A DNA stretch of 64,000 nt from Hanamia caeni (lineage in GTDB: Bacteria > Bacteroidota > Bacteroidia > Chitinophagales > Chitinophagaceae), in assembly GCF_003721595.1 (NCBI RefSeq), contig NZ_RJJR01000019.1:1-64000 (forward strand), given 5' to 3'. Positions 9,101-17,940 of the stretch are shown here, piece by piece (within the stretch, counting starts at the first letter, position 1; every line of letters starts with the position of its first letter). Position numbers and translations under genes: made by a program. A model generated the notes under the pieces. It saw only the letters and a program-made list of their open reading frames with translations, had not been told where the DNA came from and did no database searches.

Positions 9101-9391
9101 ATTGACCAAAATTTCTGCCGGTGGATTAGCCGCCGGTCTTCGGATAAGCCCACCTGAAGTATCTTCAAAAACACGAAAAATATTTTCGCCATAAAAGTCA
9201 ATCGTCATCCGGTGCTTGTCAGCAAATACCAATTGAATGGTGGTCGGATTAATTTTTTCAGCAGCTATAATTCTGGTCGAAATGGAATCGCCTGGCGGGA
9301 TATGAGGTGCAGCAGCAAAAACGCAACCAGGGATTGAAAGTAAAATAAGAATTGAAAAAAATAAAATTAGATGATTCCGCAACAGGCGCAT
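6146..9391 (-). CDS. GH31 glycosidase with C-terminal FN3 and F5/8-type domains
   Basis: This 1081-residue exported enzyme starts with a hydrophobic signal (LFFSILILLSIPGC; Cys could be a lipidation site, although Pro at -2 is unusual, or the cut may follow CVFA). A beta-sandwich and GH31 barrel follow. The likely nucleophile is the Asp of KTDVAW (about residue 421) and the acid/base the Asp of TGDQTGG (about 473). Then come proximal and distal beta domains, a fibronectin type III module (about 850-945), and a discoidin/F5-8 type C carbohydrate-binding module (about 950-1081). GH31 includes alpha-glucosidases, alpha-xylosidases, alpha-galactosidases and transglycosylases; the nucleophile region lacks the classical WxDMNE form, so I cannot name the substrate. 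It follows susC, susD and a SusE/F lipoprotein gene on the same strand and is the hydrolase of that locus. Confidence 0.9.
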   Translation of the reverse strand: MRLLRNHLILFFSILILLSIPGCVFAAAPHIPPGDSISTRIIAAEKINPTTIQLVFADKHRMTIDFYGENIFRVFEDTSGGLIRRPAANPPAEILVNNPRKPVSTLTLESTADEITIASSKIAVLINKKTSLFKVENKLAGKVVLAMHEPVKFGAGKVTLVLKENPDEYFFGGGVQNGRFSHKGKSISIVNENSWTDGGVASPNPFYWSTAGYGVMWYTFKPGKYDFGTEKQGEVILTHNTDYLDVFFMIDDGAVNLLNDFYQLTGNPVLLPKFAFYEGHLNAYNRDYWKQDSSGILFEDGKRYKESQKDNGGIKESLNGEKSNYQFSARAVIDRYKNNDMPLGWILPNDGYGAGYGQTGTLDSNIANLKSFGDYARKNGVQIGLWTQSDLHPKKDVSALLQRDIVKEVRDAGVRVLKTDVAWVGAGYSFGLHGVADVGHILPYYGDNARPFFITVDGWAGTQRYSSVWTGDQTGGNWEYIRFHIPTFIGAGLSGLSNITSDMDGIFGGKNPIVNAREFEWKTFTPMQLNMDGWGANPKYPQALGEPTTSINRTYLKLKSELLPYTYSIAKEAVSGLPMIRAMFLEERNPYTLGVSTEYQFMYGPYFLVAPIYQSTAMDTNGNDIRNNIYLPEGTWIDYFSGREYTGGAVINSFDAPLWKLPVFVKQGAIIPMNAPNNHVSEIDNRVRIYEIYPSQKSAFTQYDDDGITESYKKGDGATTLIESGVSGDVANIIVHPAKGDFEGFVKKKSTIFKVNVTARPANIEVSVGGKKQKISEVKSLESFEKNSNVYFYNAAPDLNEFATKGSDFAKIKMIKNPQVWVKVSPTDITVNAVKLRIKGFQFKSKAKSETHTGSLAAPANFHAADSGNTAYAITLNWSAVSNADYYEITFKGVRYTTIRSIHFLFNNLQPESEYHFKIRAVNKDGYSEWANVSAKTKVNPLKFAIHNITATSSAQDEEDYEISKLVDFDDKSMWHTKYEQKSVPFSIILDLKTLNQLDRLEYLPRMNGRNGVILKGAVEYSMDKNQWIPAGSFDWLQDNTAKTFQFKNHPSARFIRLSVSDAVNNYGSGREIYVLKVPGS

Positions 9392-9669
9392 CAGGAGGTT
9401 TTGTAATAAAAATTAATAAAGAAATAAACAATGGATGTAAAAGTAAAATAATTATACGCTTATATGGCGGCTTTGAGTAACAGTCACGTTAGTCGCCGCA
9501 CAATAAACCAAAATTAAAATCCGAACCATTTATCCTTTTACTGCTAGTCTTATTCCTATTCGTATTTCTCTTTCAATAATTTTTAAGATCACTTCACGAT
9601 GTGATCATGAATGTATTCCCTAAAGAATTCTATATCCTTTCAATATTTAAATTGAATTTTACTCACCTA

Positions 9670-10143
9670 TCATTGCTTCTGAAAAACGACGGTAGACTCT
9701 TTTGTGTTAAGCGTAATTTTATAATTGCCCGCTTCAGCATCTGTGATTACCCAATGATAATCGGGGTTTCCGCTTAATGCGAGTAATGCTTTATCATCAC
9801 TGATGGCCTGACCCGGAGTTGCAGACATGAAAGTATCTGAAGACCAGCTCAACGCTGTTGGAAATTTAATTTCTCCGGCAAACAACGGGCCTTCCCATGT
9901 AAATTCATCGGCGTTTCCGGGAGTTGGCGTCATTGGAATTGCATCATTGATGCTCCATCCGATAGAAGTAGCATTGCCCACCATATATACCTGGTCGTAA
10001 GTAAGGGCTATCGGATCACCGGCTTTAATTTCTTTTTTACAAGAGGTGAGGCTGAGCGCAGCCAGCGCCACCATTGAAAAAAACAGGGCTATGGATTTTA
10101 ACTTATAAAATTTCCGGAAAGTGATTATTTTGATGTGAGTCAT
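9670..10143 (-). CDS. Short SusE/SusF-like outer-membrane lipoprotein
   Basis: The 157-residue protein has a signal peptide ending in the lipobox LTSC (Cys near residue 35) followed by KKE, typical for Bacteroidota lipoproteins. The mature part is one beta-sandwich like the starch-binding domains of SusE and SusF, with VYMVGNATSIGW, the pattern MTPTPGNADEFTWEG, and a C-terminal NYKITLNTKESTVVF. SusE/F proteins usually carry two or three such modules in 350-480 residues, so this is a single-module version. It lies 39 bp downstream of susD. Probable role: surface glycan binding for the SusCD complex. Substrate unknown. Confidence 0.75.
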   Translation of the reverse strand: MTHIKIITFRKFYKLKSIALFFSMVALAALSLTSCKKEIKAGDPIALTYDQVYMVGNATSIGWSINDAIPMTPTPGNADEFTWEGPLFAGEIKFPTALSWSSDTFMSATPGQAISDDKALLALSGNPDYHWVITDAEAGNYKITLNTKESTVVFQKQ

Positions 10144-10182
10144 AATATTTTTTTTATGCTTAAAAATGTTTCGGATTCTCTA

Positions 10183-11910
10183 TTAGTATCCGGGATTTTG
10201 TTTTAACTGGGGAGAACTATTTAAAACATTTTGGCCGATAGGATAAATTTCGGTGTGATTATCGGCATCCGGCTGTTTGTCCCACCATGTGCCGGTATTG
10301 AATACGCCCCAGCGAATCAGGTCAGTGCGCCTTCTTCCCTCGGCAAGAAATTCACGTCCCCATTCATCGATCATTTCCTGATCATCCAACTGGCTGCCGT
10401 CTTCCTTATATAAGCTGGGCGAACCGGGAGGATAATTACGAACCCGAACCGCATTTAAAAGAACAGCAGCGGCAGCTTTATCGCCTGCGCGGTATTTGCA
10501 TTCGGCCAATGAATAATAAATTTCAGCCAGCCTGATCTCTGCCCACGCGGATGAAATTTTATTCGGATCATCACTTGGATAATAGGGATACTTTGCCATA
10601 AACCAACCAGAATTATGATCAGCATGATTCATATCAGATTCCTTATCTGCTATTTTTGTTCCGGGCTTTGCGTCCAAAAACATACCTACCTGGTCTCTGA
10701 AGTATAATGGATAAGATCCTTTATTCCCCCTAACTGTATCTTGTTTTCCTGATGCATTGATATAAGGCAGATAGCCGAATAAAAACATTCCTTCGCGTTT
10801 ACTGTTTCCCAGATTTCTATAAAGCTTTAATCGGTAGTCATCAGGGTAATTAAAAAATTTCACAACAGGCTTTCCTAGGTTAAATGTGTATTCGGCGCTA
10901 TCAACATCATGGCCTGGTTGCAATCCAAATTTTGGATTTGCATCTCCAAAATCAGTGAAGCCAAAATACCTTGGAATCTGATACGACAAAAGACCGAATT
11001 GCATATCAATGGTGTATTGCCAGTGCGTAAGGCCAAAACTTCCAGGGAAACCAAATATGGTTTCTTTAGACTGGCCGTTCGTATAATCAAAAGGAGCGTC
11101 CCATCGGTCTTCCAATTGATAAGTTCCATATTTGCCGTCAATTATATCCTGGCACATAGCAGCACAATCGTTAAAACGTTCGATACCGGTATATACTTTT
11201 GAATTTAAATACAATCTTACGAGCAGGGCCGCTGCACCACCTTTTGTCCATCTTCCAATTGTATTTTCGCCTAATTGATCGTTGGTTGGTAATTTAGGAA
11301 TTGCATCTATTAATTCTTTTTCTATAAAATCAAAAGTTTCCTGGGGAGTAGATTGTGGCTGTCCTTCGGACTCGCCTTTCACTTTTGTAATGATTTCAAT
11401 ATTGCGATAAAGATCAAACAGGCGGATATAGAGCCATGCACGCAGCGTATGAAGTTCGGCTATCATATCGTCGAGTTCTACCTGGGTCATACTGAACTTT
11501 TCGGGGTTCTTTATTGCTTCAAGGTCTTCCAGTGAATTAGTAGCTAAATCCACACCCTGGTAAAGAGCGTCCCAGCCGCCGTCTGTATATCCATCATTTG
11601 GCGTCCATGTATGATAATGAAGGCGCTGGTATTGGCCGCCATCAAACCAGTCGCCCTGGCGGTTAGCTGTCATTATCTGGTCGCCCGGATCTTCCTGCAT
11701 GGCAAACAAGTTGTTTCCCTGGATGCTCCAGTAGCTGTGCTCAAATGCGCGCAAAAAATCACGGGTTACATCGTTTTTGGTTTGCAGAAAATTTTCCGAG
11801 GTGATTCTATCGTATAACGTTTCATCTAATTTGGTGCAACCGGCCACTGCCAGTAAAACAACAAATAATGCACTTTTTAATATTTTGCCTGTATAATTAT
11901 TTTGTATCAT
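10183..11910 (-). CDS. SusD/RagB family outer-membrane lipoprotein
   Basis: A 575-residue SusD homologue: signal peptide with lipobox VAGC (Cys near residue 24), then TKLDETLYDRITSENF, the all-helical TPR-like scaffold, and the C-terminal WGREFLAEGRRRTDLIRWG signature found in nearly all members. SusD proteins form the lid over the SusC channel and bind the glycan at the cell surface. The protein starts 18 bp after the susC stop, so the two genes are one operon and likely translationally linked. Length and motifs are normal and no truncation is seen. Confidence 0.95.
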   Translation of the reverse strand: MIQNNYTGKILKSALFVVLLAVAGCTKLDETLYDRITSENFLQTKNDVTRDFLRAFEHSYWSIQGNNLFAMQEDPGDQIMTANRQGDWFDGGQYQRLHYHTWTPNDGYTDGGWDALYQGVDLATNSLEDLEAIKNPEKFSMTQVELDDMIAELHTLRAWLYIRLFDLYRNIEIITKVKGESEGQPQSTPQETFDFIEKELIDAIPKLPTNDQLGENTIGRWTKGGAAALLVRLYLNSKVYTGIERFNDCAAMCQDIIDGKYGTYQLEDRWDAPFDYTNGQSKETIFGFPGSFGLTHWQYTIDMQFGLLSYQIPRYFGFTDFGDANPKFGLQPGHDVDSAEYTFNLGKPVVKFFNYPDDYRLKLYRNLGNSKREGMFLFGYLPYINASGKQDTVRGNKGSYPLYFRDQVGMFLDAKPGTKIADKESDMNHADHNSGWFMAKYPYYPSDDPNKISSAWAEIRLAEIYYSLAECKYRAGDKAAAAVLLNAVRVRNYPPGSPSLYKEDGSQLDDQEMIDEWGREFLAEGRRRTDLIRWGVFNTGTWWDKQPDADNHTEIYPIGQNVLNSSPQLKQNPGY

Positions 11911-11928
11911 TATCTAAGAATATTAAGA

Positions 11929-14871
11929 TTAAAAATTGAGTTGAATCCCGAATAATAACTGTATTGTAGATGGATAATAAGAAAGGGAATTATTTACTCC
12001 GGGATATAATCCGTTCACCTGTATCAAATCGGGGTCGCCACCCGTAAACTTTGTAAAAGTATACAGGTTTCTGCTGGCAACATAAATTCTGAACGACTGA
12101 ATATAATTCGTGTTTAACTTTTGCGTGTATCCTAATGTTACATTATCAATTTTTACAAAATCGCCTGGCTCGAGGAAGTAATCAGACAAGGAGGAATAAG
12201 TAGCCGGATTGGTCAGCTTAGAATATTTGCTGCCGTCATAAGCTGATGTAAGAACATTTGCATCAGATTGTGTGGCGGGCGTACCAAGATAAAACGCGTA
12301 AGTATTAAACAAATCATATCCAAAAGCGCCTCGCAGAAAAATGCCAAGGTCCCAGTTTTTATATCTGAAAGTGTTACCAAGACTTGCGGTAAATTTTGGA
12401 AGACCATTACCAACGAACTGTTTATCATCATTGGTAGCGGAATTGGCAGGGATTATTTTTCCTTCTTTATTATACACCAGCAGCCGGCCAAACTTATCAT
12501 AACCTGCAGATTTTAATGTGTAAAAACTTCCTATCCGCATTTGCTCCTGCAATCTTTGGATATTGCCCGGAGACCCCGGCGCAGGCATACCTACTACATC
12601 AATATATTTTTGTCCTTTGAATAGCTCGTTCGAAAAGGAAACAAACTTATTGTCGTTGGTGGCTCCGGCAAAGGTTATATCATAATTAAAATCGGATCCT
12701 CTAATAATTTTTGCGTCAAGCTGAATTTCAATGCCGGAATTTTTCATAGTTCCTACATTGGCATAAGTAGTTCCCTGAATATTTGGCGGGTTAGGAACAG
12801 AATAATATCCCAGCAAATCTTTATTGGTTCGTATGTAATAATTCAGGCTGCCGCTAATCGTGTTATTAAACATTTCAAAATCAAGACCCACATTGAAGTT
12901 TTGCGCCTTTTCCCAACGAAGGTTATAATTGGTATTTTGACTTGGGCCCCAAACCTGGTAGGTTACGCCGTTAAAAACATAATAGCCATATCCGCTGTAC
13001 GTATCAAGAGAAAGATAATTTCCAAAATCCTGGTTACCGGTTTCTCCATAATCGGCTCTCAGCTTCAAACTGTTCAACCATGAAACAGGCCTGAGAAATT
13101 CTTCCTGATCTAAACGCCATGCAACCGAAGCAGCAGGAAAATATCCCCATTTATTATTTTGTCCGAACTTTGAAGAGCCTTCCCTGCGTAAGCTTGCAGA
13201 CAAATAATATTTTTGATCAAAATTATAATTCAACCTTCCAAAAAAGGCGATAAGCTTTGAACTGTTTTTGTAAGATCCCACGCCGTTAATACCTTCTTCG
13301 ATGTTCCACAAGCCAGTGCCAATATTATTAAAAGTTAATACATCCGATGGAAAATCTTCATTGGAGGCATTGAACCCTGAGGCCATAAATTGTTGATAAG
13401 AATATCCGCCTAATAATTTAAAAGAATTTTTTCCAACATCCAATGAATAATTTCCTGTCCATTCAAAGCTTTTCTGATCATCTTCTTGCAGGTTTTGAGA
13501 TCCCCTGTTGCGCCCTGTTCCATTGATAACAGTCGTATTCGTAGAAGGAATAAAAAATAAACCTCTGAAAGTTCTGTGTACTTGCCCGATGGTGGCTACT
13601 GTATTCAGGTTTTTAAGAATATTTAATTTGAAAGATCCACTAATATCCAGTTCTTTAATTTCCTGCTTATCAAGCACTGTTTTCGCGGCTTCCACCGGAT
13701 TATTCGCAAAAAATCCCGTGGTGATATAATTGTATTTTCCTGTGCTGTCGTATACCGGAATTGTAGGATTCAATGTCAGTGCATAATTGAAGCCACTATA
13801 ATCTGCGGTGTTTGTTTTTGCATATCGTGGCGCTACATTAAAAGTAATTGCATATAAATTATTATCCGACGTATGATTAAGATTGATTCTTGCGCCATAT
13901 TCTTCTTTCGAAGATCTTAAATCAATGCCGTCAGCGTTTCTATAATCGAGCGATGCAAAATAATTTGTTTTGCTGCTGCCGCCTGAAAATTGCAACGTAT
14001 GCTTTTGTGAAAATGAAGGATCCCGCTTTACAACATCCATCCAGTTCGTGTTCCCGTTATGGTCTACCCCCCTTTTATTTTTTAAGAAATCAGCTTTGGA
14101 AAGAACATTCAGTTGATTGGTAGGATAATCAAATGAGGCATATCCCTCATAAAAAGTATGAGGCGTAGACGTTCCCTTTTTTGTAGTGATTAAAATTACA
14201 CCATTGCTTCCTCTTGTTCCGTAGATCGCCGAAGCCGCACCGCCCTTCAATACATCAATAGACTCGATATCATTTTGATTTATGTTGTCCAGATTTCCAC
14301 CCGGTATGCCGTTGATAACATACAGCGGTCCCAGCCCCGCATCTCTTGACGACACGCCTCTTAATTGGATACTTGGCGAAGAATTAGGATCAGCCGAGGC
14401 AGTATTCGTTACTGACAACCCTGCTACCTTTCCCTGTATGGACATCAGCGCATTATTACTCGCTACTTTGGTAAGATCATCGGCTGAAAGATGAGTGATG
14501 GCACTTGACACCTCTTTCTTATCAAGCGTTCCATATCCGATTGAGACAATAGTAATATTTGCAAGCTCAGTACTTGATGTAACCAATGTAACGGAAACGT
14601 TGCCATTACCTATGGGCACGTCCTGCGTCTCATATCCAATGGAGCTTATTTCGAGCGTAGTGGCTCCGTTTGGCGCACTTAATGTAAAAGTTCCCTCTGA
14701 CGATGTTTGAGTGCCGACATTGGTGTTTTTCACTAATACAGTTGCATGAGCAATTGGATTTCCTGCCGAATCGCTGACTTTTCCGGCTACAGAAACCTGT
14801 GAAAACGCATAACCGGAAAAGAATAATAAAAAGAATACAAGGGTACAAACGCGCAGCTTAATTATTTTCAT
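11929..14871 (-). CDS. SusC/RagA family TonB-linked outer-membrane transporter
   Basis: The 980-residue protein has a signal peptide (residues 1-24, ending AFS), a carboxypeptidase-regulatory-like domain (about 28-105, with VSDSAGNPIAHATVLVKNT), the SusC-type linker with IVSIGYGTLDKKEVSSAI, a plug domain with LRGVSSRDAGLGPLYVINGI and VLKGGAASAIYGTRGSNGVI, and a 22-strand barrel ending in LLFGIQLNF with the final Phe. It imports oligosaccharides through the outer membrane using TonB energy, with SusD as lid. It is first in the operon susC-susD-susE/F-GH31. A palindrome 37 bp upstream and the hybrid regulator at 20.3-23.2 kb are candidates for its control. Confidence 0.95.
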   Translation of the reverse strand: MKIIKLRVCTLVFFLLFFSGYAFSQVSVAGKVSDSAGNPIAHATVLVKNTNVGTQTSSEGTFTLSAPNGATTLEISSIGYETQDVPIGNGNVSVTLVTSSTELANITIVSIGYGTLDKKEVSSAITHLSADDLTKVASNNALMSIQGKVAGLSVTNTASADPNSSPSIQLRGVSSRDAGLGPLYVINGIPGGNLDNINQNDIESIDVLKGGAASAIYGTRGSNGVILITTKKGTSTPHTFYEGYASFDYPTNQLNVLSKADFLKNKRGVDHNGNTNWMDVVKRDPSFSQKHTLQFSGGSSKTNYFASLDYRNADGIDLRSSKEEYGARINLNHTSDNNLYAITFNVAPRYAKTNTADYSGFNYALTLNPTIPVYDSTGKYNYITTGFFANNPVEAAKTVLDKQEIKELDISGSFKLNILKNLNTVATIGQVHRTFRGLFFIPSTNTTVINGTGRNRGSQNLQEDDQKSFEWTGNYSLDVGKNSFKLLGGYSYQQFMASGFNASNEDFPSDVLTFNNIGTGLWNIEEGINGVGSYKNSSKLIAFFGRLNYNFDQKYYLSASLRREGSSKFGQNNKWGYFPAASVAWRLDQEEFLRPVSWLNSLKLRADYGETGNQDFGNYLSLDTYSGYGYYVFNGVTYQVWGPSQNTNYNLRWEKAQNFNVGLDFEMFNNTISGSLNYYIRTNKDLLGYYSVPNPPNIQGTTYANVGTMKNSGIEIQLDAKIIRGSDFNYDITFAGATNDNKFVSFSNELFKGQKYIDVVGMPAPGSPGNIQRLQEQMRIGSFYTLKSAGYDKFGRLLVYNKEGKIIPANSATNDDKQFVGNGLPKFTASLGNTFRYKNWDLGIFLRGAFGYDLFNTYAFYLGTPATQSDANVLTSAYDGSKYSKLTNPATYSSLSDYFLEPGDFVKIDNVTLGYTQKLNTNYIQSFRIYVASRNLYTFTKFTGGDPDLIQVNGLYPGVNNSLSYYPSTIQLLFGIQLNF

Positions 14872-14907
14872 AATGCAATTTTTAATTCAATTTTTTTTGA
14901 TGAATTA

Positions 14908-14924
14908 CATGTATACGTAACATG
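14908..14924. promoter_or_regulatory. Inverted repeat upstream of susC
   Basis: CATGT (14908-14912) and ACATG (14920-14924) flank the centre ATACGTA, giving a 17-bp near-palindrome 37 bp before the susC start. It could be an operator. The remaining gap (14872-15207, 336 bp) is A/T-rich; TATTTTTG on the minus strand at 15153-15160 fits the -7 consensus TAnnTTTG but no good upstream TTTG partner was found. Nothing else is recognisable in the gap. Confidence 0.35.
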
Positions 14925-15207
14925 GTATGACTGGAAATATTTTCTTTGGATATAATATTTTGGAAAGGAACACCACGTTAATCAACCAAGACACCTAAAG
15001 AGGCAAACATGCTGCATTATGTTAAAATAAAATTAACACGCAACCTTTCTATAATAAAAAAAATGAATGTTCATGCATAAAAAAATTTGGAAAAAATTTT
15101 CTAATGCTAAATTTAAAAGTGGCAGAATAAAAATGCAGGACATTATTCTTTACAAAAATAAGAACAATTATTCTTTCTGTTTTACCTGAGAAAAAATTTA
15201 CAAGGCA

Positions 15208-15987
15208 TTAAAATAATTCCTTAAACCCTTTTTCAAAAAAGCCACCAAAGGCTTTTTTAGGTTTCATATATTTCAAACCAAAAGCAATGATGCTTTTTTC
15301 TTTAATGTATTCAATCGCTTCATCAATCGAATCCGTTACCAGGTAAAGATTTAAATCATCCTGGGAAACGGTTCCTCTTCTCAACATTTCCTCATTGTGT
15401 TCCACAATATTTTTATAAAATTCCTTATCAAAAATTATTATAGGGAATAATTTAATTTTCCTTGTTTGGATTAAAGTTATGGCCCCAAAAAATTCATCTA
15501 ATGTTCCGAAGCCGCCGGGCATCACCACAAAGGCATAAGAATATTTCATCAGTAAAGTTTTGCGCACAAAAAAGTATTTGATATTTACCCACTTATCAAG
15601 ATAGGGATTATGATGTTGCTCATGCGGCAATACGATGTTACAGCCAACGCTTTTTCCTCCAACCTCTTTGGCGCCGCGGTTTGCAGCTTCCATAATTCCC
15701 GGGCCGCCGCCGGTCATAATCGTAAAACCCAACTTGGCAATTTCGCCGGACAGTTCCCTGGCCTGTTGATAAAAAAGATGATCTTCTTTAAATCTTGCTG
15801 AACCAAAAACTGTAACGCAAGGGCCTACAAAATGCAGCGCCCTGAATCCTTTAATAAATTCAACAAATACGCTGATTGCGTATATAAGATTTTCCCATCT
15901 GTTTTGAGGACTGTCAAAAAACTGAATTTCTGTTTTTGTCTTTTTCTTGTTTTCCTGGTCGGTTGTCATTTCTTTATCTGTAGTCAT
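15208..15987 (-). CDS. LOG-family (TIGR00730-like) nucleotide phosphoribohydrolase
   Basis: The 259-residue protein has the LOG/lysine-decarboxylase-like Rossmann fold: VTVFGSARF, the nucleotide-binding TGGGPGIMEAANRGA, RKTLLMKYSYAFVVMPGG and the diagnostic PGGFGTLDEFF motif. Proteins of this family hydrolyse nucleotide monophosphates to the base and ribose 5-phosphate (cytokinin-activating activity in some organisms); the old lysine decarboxylase label is wrong. The N-terminus contains an imperfect duplication (MTTDKE then MTTDQE), so the start could be either Met; I keep the longer one. The gene stands alone on the minus strand. Confidence 0.85.
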   Translation of the reverse strand: MTTDKEMTTDQENKKKTKTEIQFFDSPQNRWENLIYAISVFVEFIKGFRALHFVGPCVTVFGSARFKEDHLFYQQARELSGEIAKLGFTIMTGGGPGIMEAANRGAKEVGGKSVGCNIVLPHEQHHNPYLDKWVNIKYFFVRKTLLMKYSYAFVVMPGGFGTLDEFFGAITLIQTRKIKLFPIIIFDKEFYKNIVEHNEEMLRRGTVSQDDLNLYLVTDSIDEAIEYIKEKSIIAFGLKYMKPKKAFGGFFEKGFKELF

Positions 15988-16148
15988 TCACTTTTTTTTC
16001 AAACTTACAGGATTTGATGGTTTATTATCCAGTTTATAATTGGAAAGATAAATAATAGACATCCTTGTTTTTACTAGATGAAATACTTGTTTGGCCTGCG
16101 TTAAATCCCTCACTTTACGGCTTGATCGTAAAAAATGGTTGAAATATT

Positions 16149-17024
16149 TTATTGACTATTAATCATATATTTTTTCACATCTAAATGCATCCCTTCCATT
16201 GCTTTTATCCAGGTTTCTTCATCCATCCCCGCGGATGCAATCCAGTCCTCATCTTTCATGGAAGCGCGGAAACGCAAAGCAGGCGCAGCATCCGGACCTG
16301 CTGGATTACGGAATTGTGTGCTTTCGCCCTTTATAATTTTAAGAATAACTTCTGCTACTACCTCCGGTGGTACATGATGAGCCGTGGCGGCCGAGAAGAA
16401 AGCAATGGCCCGTTCAAGATTTGGATAATGCGTTTCTTTAATTTGGCTTTTGGCTTTATCCTGAAGTGGCGTGTCAATGACGCCTGGTTCCACGACGGCT
16501 ACCCGGATAGCGAATGGCAAAACCTCCATTGCCAGGCATTCGCTAAATGCTTCCAACGCAGCTTTGGATGCACAATAAGGAGCAGAAAAATCATTAAAAA
16601 CCCTGCCACCCACAGAAGAAATATTAATAATGCAGCCGATTTTCTGCTGGCGCATGTGAGGCAATACGGCCTTTGTGCATCTTACAGCGCCTATAAAATT
16701 AGTATCCATTTCTTTGATGAAAGTTTCAACAGGTAATTCTTCAACCGCACCTATAATACCGGTACCCGCATTATTAATAAGCACGTCTATCCTGCTGGTA
16801 TATTCAAGCACTTGTGCGATGGCATTGTTTACCGATTCGTCCTCTGTAACATCAAGCGGTAGGATAATGATAGGCAGATTCTTTTTTTCCGCGAGGTTTT
16901 GTAGTTCCGTATTCTGTGAGGGGTGCCTCATGGTAGCGAAAACGGTATATTTATTTTGTGCGAGCAATACTGCTGTAGCAAAACCGATCCCGCTGCTGCA
17001 GCCCGTGATGACAATGTTTGACAT
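16149..17024 (-). CDS. Short-chain dehydrogenase (17-beta-HSD-like SDR)
   Basis: A 291-residue SDR with the cofactor motif TGCSSGIG (residues 7-14), FATMRHP after the second strand (Arg suggests NADPH), DVLINNAGTG near 85, and the catalytic Ser in INISSVGG plus Tyr/Lys in PYCASKAALEAF. The C-terminal tail from about 200 (residues after VIDTPLQ) is longer than in FabG-like SDRs and resembles the steroid/retinol-dehydrogenase type. It is not adjacent to the other SDR genes and is monocistronic as far as visible. Substrate unknown. Confidence 0.85.
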   Translation of the reverse strand: MSNIVITGCSSGIGFATAVLLAQNKYTVFATMRHPSQNTELQNLAEKKNLPIIILPLDVTEDESVNNAIAQVLEYTSRIDVLINNAGTGIIGAVEELPVETFIKEMDTNFIGAVRCTKAVLPHMRQQKIGCIINISSVGGRVFNDFSAPYCASKAALEAFSECLAMEVLPFAIRVAVVEPGVIDTPLQDKAKSQIKETHYPNLERAIAFFSAATAHHVPPEVVAEVILKIIKGESTQFRNPAGPDAAPALRFRASMKDEDWIASAGMDEETWIKAMEGMHLDVKKYMINSQ

Positions 17025-17210
17025 GATTGTAGTTTATAGTTTTACAGAGCTTTTATTCAGATTGTCGTTGAAAAATCGGTAAGTTCCATTGAATTTACTT
17101 TCTCATATTGAAACAAACCATTTATACTTTTCACGCAAAACCTAAATTTTTAGCGCATTTAGTCTATGGATGTAATTCATTTTTAAAACAGGAGTTTATT
17201 CAGATTGAGA

Positions 17211-17246
17211 TTAAAAAAGACTGCCGGCTATAAGGCAGCCTTTTTA
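17211..17246. terminator. Intrinsic terminator, usable on both strands
   Basis: CTGCC (17221-17225) pairs with GGCAG (17234-17238), with an A-rich run on the left (17212-17218) and TTTTTATT on the right. It lies about 60 bp downstream of the minus-strand gene ending at 17309 and would terminate it; the right-hand T run allows function on the plus strand as well. Confidence 0.7.
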
Positions 17247-17308
17247 TTAAACACAGAGAAGAACCATAGTTTCAGAGATTTCAATATTTTTTCATTCCCC
17301 CTGAGCAT

Positions 17309-17758
17309 TTATTTAAAATCAAGTTCCTGTGTCAGCCTGCCTCCCTGCAATGTGCGCAAATCATTTCTTGAAACTGCATTGCTATGCTGCGTTTCAGGAG
17401 TGGCGTTGAAAACTTTTTTATCAATAGCTTCCATTTTTTCTCTTGCCCCATCAAGCATTGCATAATTTTTAAATTCATACATTAATAAAAGGTCCCAATC
17501 ATTTTCAGAAGCTGGCTCCGCGGAGAGAATTTTGTAATCCATAATCAGCCCGGCATCTTTTGCAGCCCGCATTTGTTTTATCCAGCCTTCGCTTAAATTT
17601 TTTAAATACAGATCCGTCATACCGGGTTTGGTATGCACAAATTGAACCTGCCAAATCGGGCCATCTTTATATGGCCTGTCTGTTTGGGCAAAAGAAATGT
17701 TAGCGCCGGAAATCAGTAAAATAAAACTGATGGCGAAATTTGTAATTGCTTTTTTCAT
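17309..17758 (-). CDS. Small secreted protein, dimeric alpha/beta-barrel-like
   Basis: The 149-residue protein has a clear Sec signal peptide (residues 1-25, ending SFAQT) and a mature region with WQVQFVHTKPGMTDLYLKNL, a helix, then WDLLLMYEFKNYAMLDG. This layout (strand, helix, strand with paired repeats) resembles dimeric alpha/beta-barrel or NIPSNAP/ABM folds, but I do not recognise a named family. No catalytic residue can be assigned. The first 29 codons and the upstream leader are nearly identical to those of the broken gene at 17941-18403, so the two loci share a duplicated leader cassette. It is followed by an intrinsic terminator. A protein of broadly similar size and layout is encoded at 19477-19902. 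Confidence 0.7.
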   Translation of the reverse strand: MKKAITNFAISFILLISGANISFAQTDRPYKDGPIWQVQFVHTKPGMTDLYLKNLSEGWIKQMRAAKDAGLIMDYKILSAEPASENDWDLLLMYEFKNYAMLDGAREKMEAIDKKVFNATPETQHSNAVSRNDLRTLQGGRLTQELDFK

Positions 17759-17764
17759 GTGTTT
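17676..17764. repeat. Duplicated leader/signal-peptide cassette, copy 1
   Basis: This 89-bp segment matches 18321-18409 with four mismatches and no gaps. It holds the signal-peptide coding region and the start codon of the gene ending at 17309. Weaker similarity continues into the upstream region to about 17825 (GGAAAGCC motif). Confidence 0.9.
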
Positions 17765-17940
17765 TGATTTTTTTATATTGTTTTGAATGTTTAAAAACTT
17801 TAGGAAAGCCGTTTTCGGTTTTTGAATTTATCGGCTACTCAGTTTGCCTCCGATAGAAGCGAATGGTTGGTCACCGGGTTGGGGTCAACTGTATATCTCT
17901 GAGTTTCGGTGTCCCTTATCTATGACCTGAGTATTATTGG

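Noticed and set aside
17811..17940. Possible further coding sequence after the Ig-like pseudogene (frame containing DTETQRYTVDPNPV)
   Set aside because: In-frame TGA and TAG codons precede it, and no homology could be recognised by eye.
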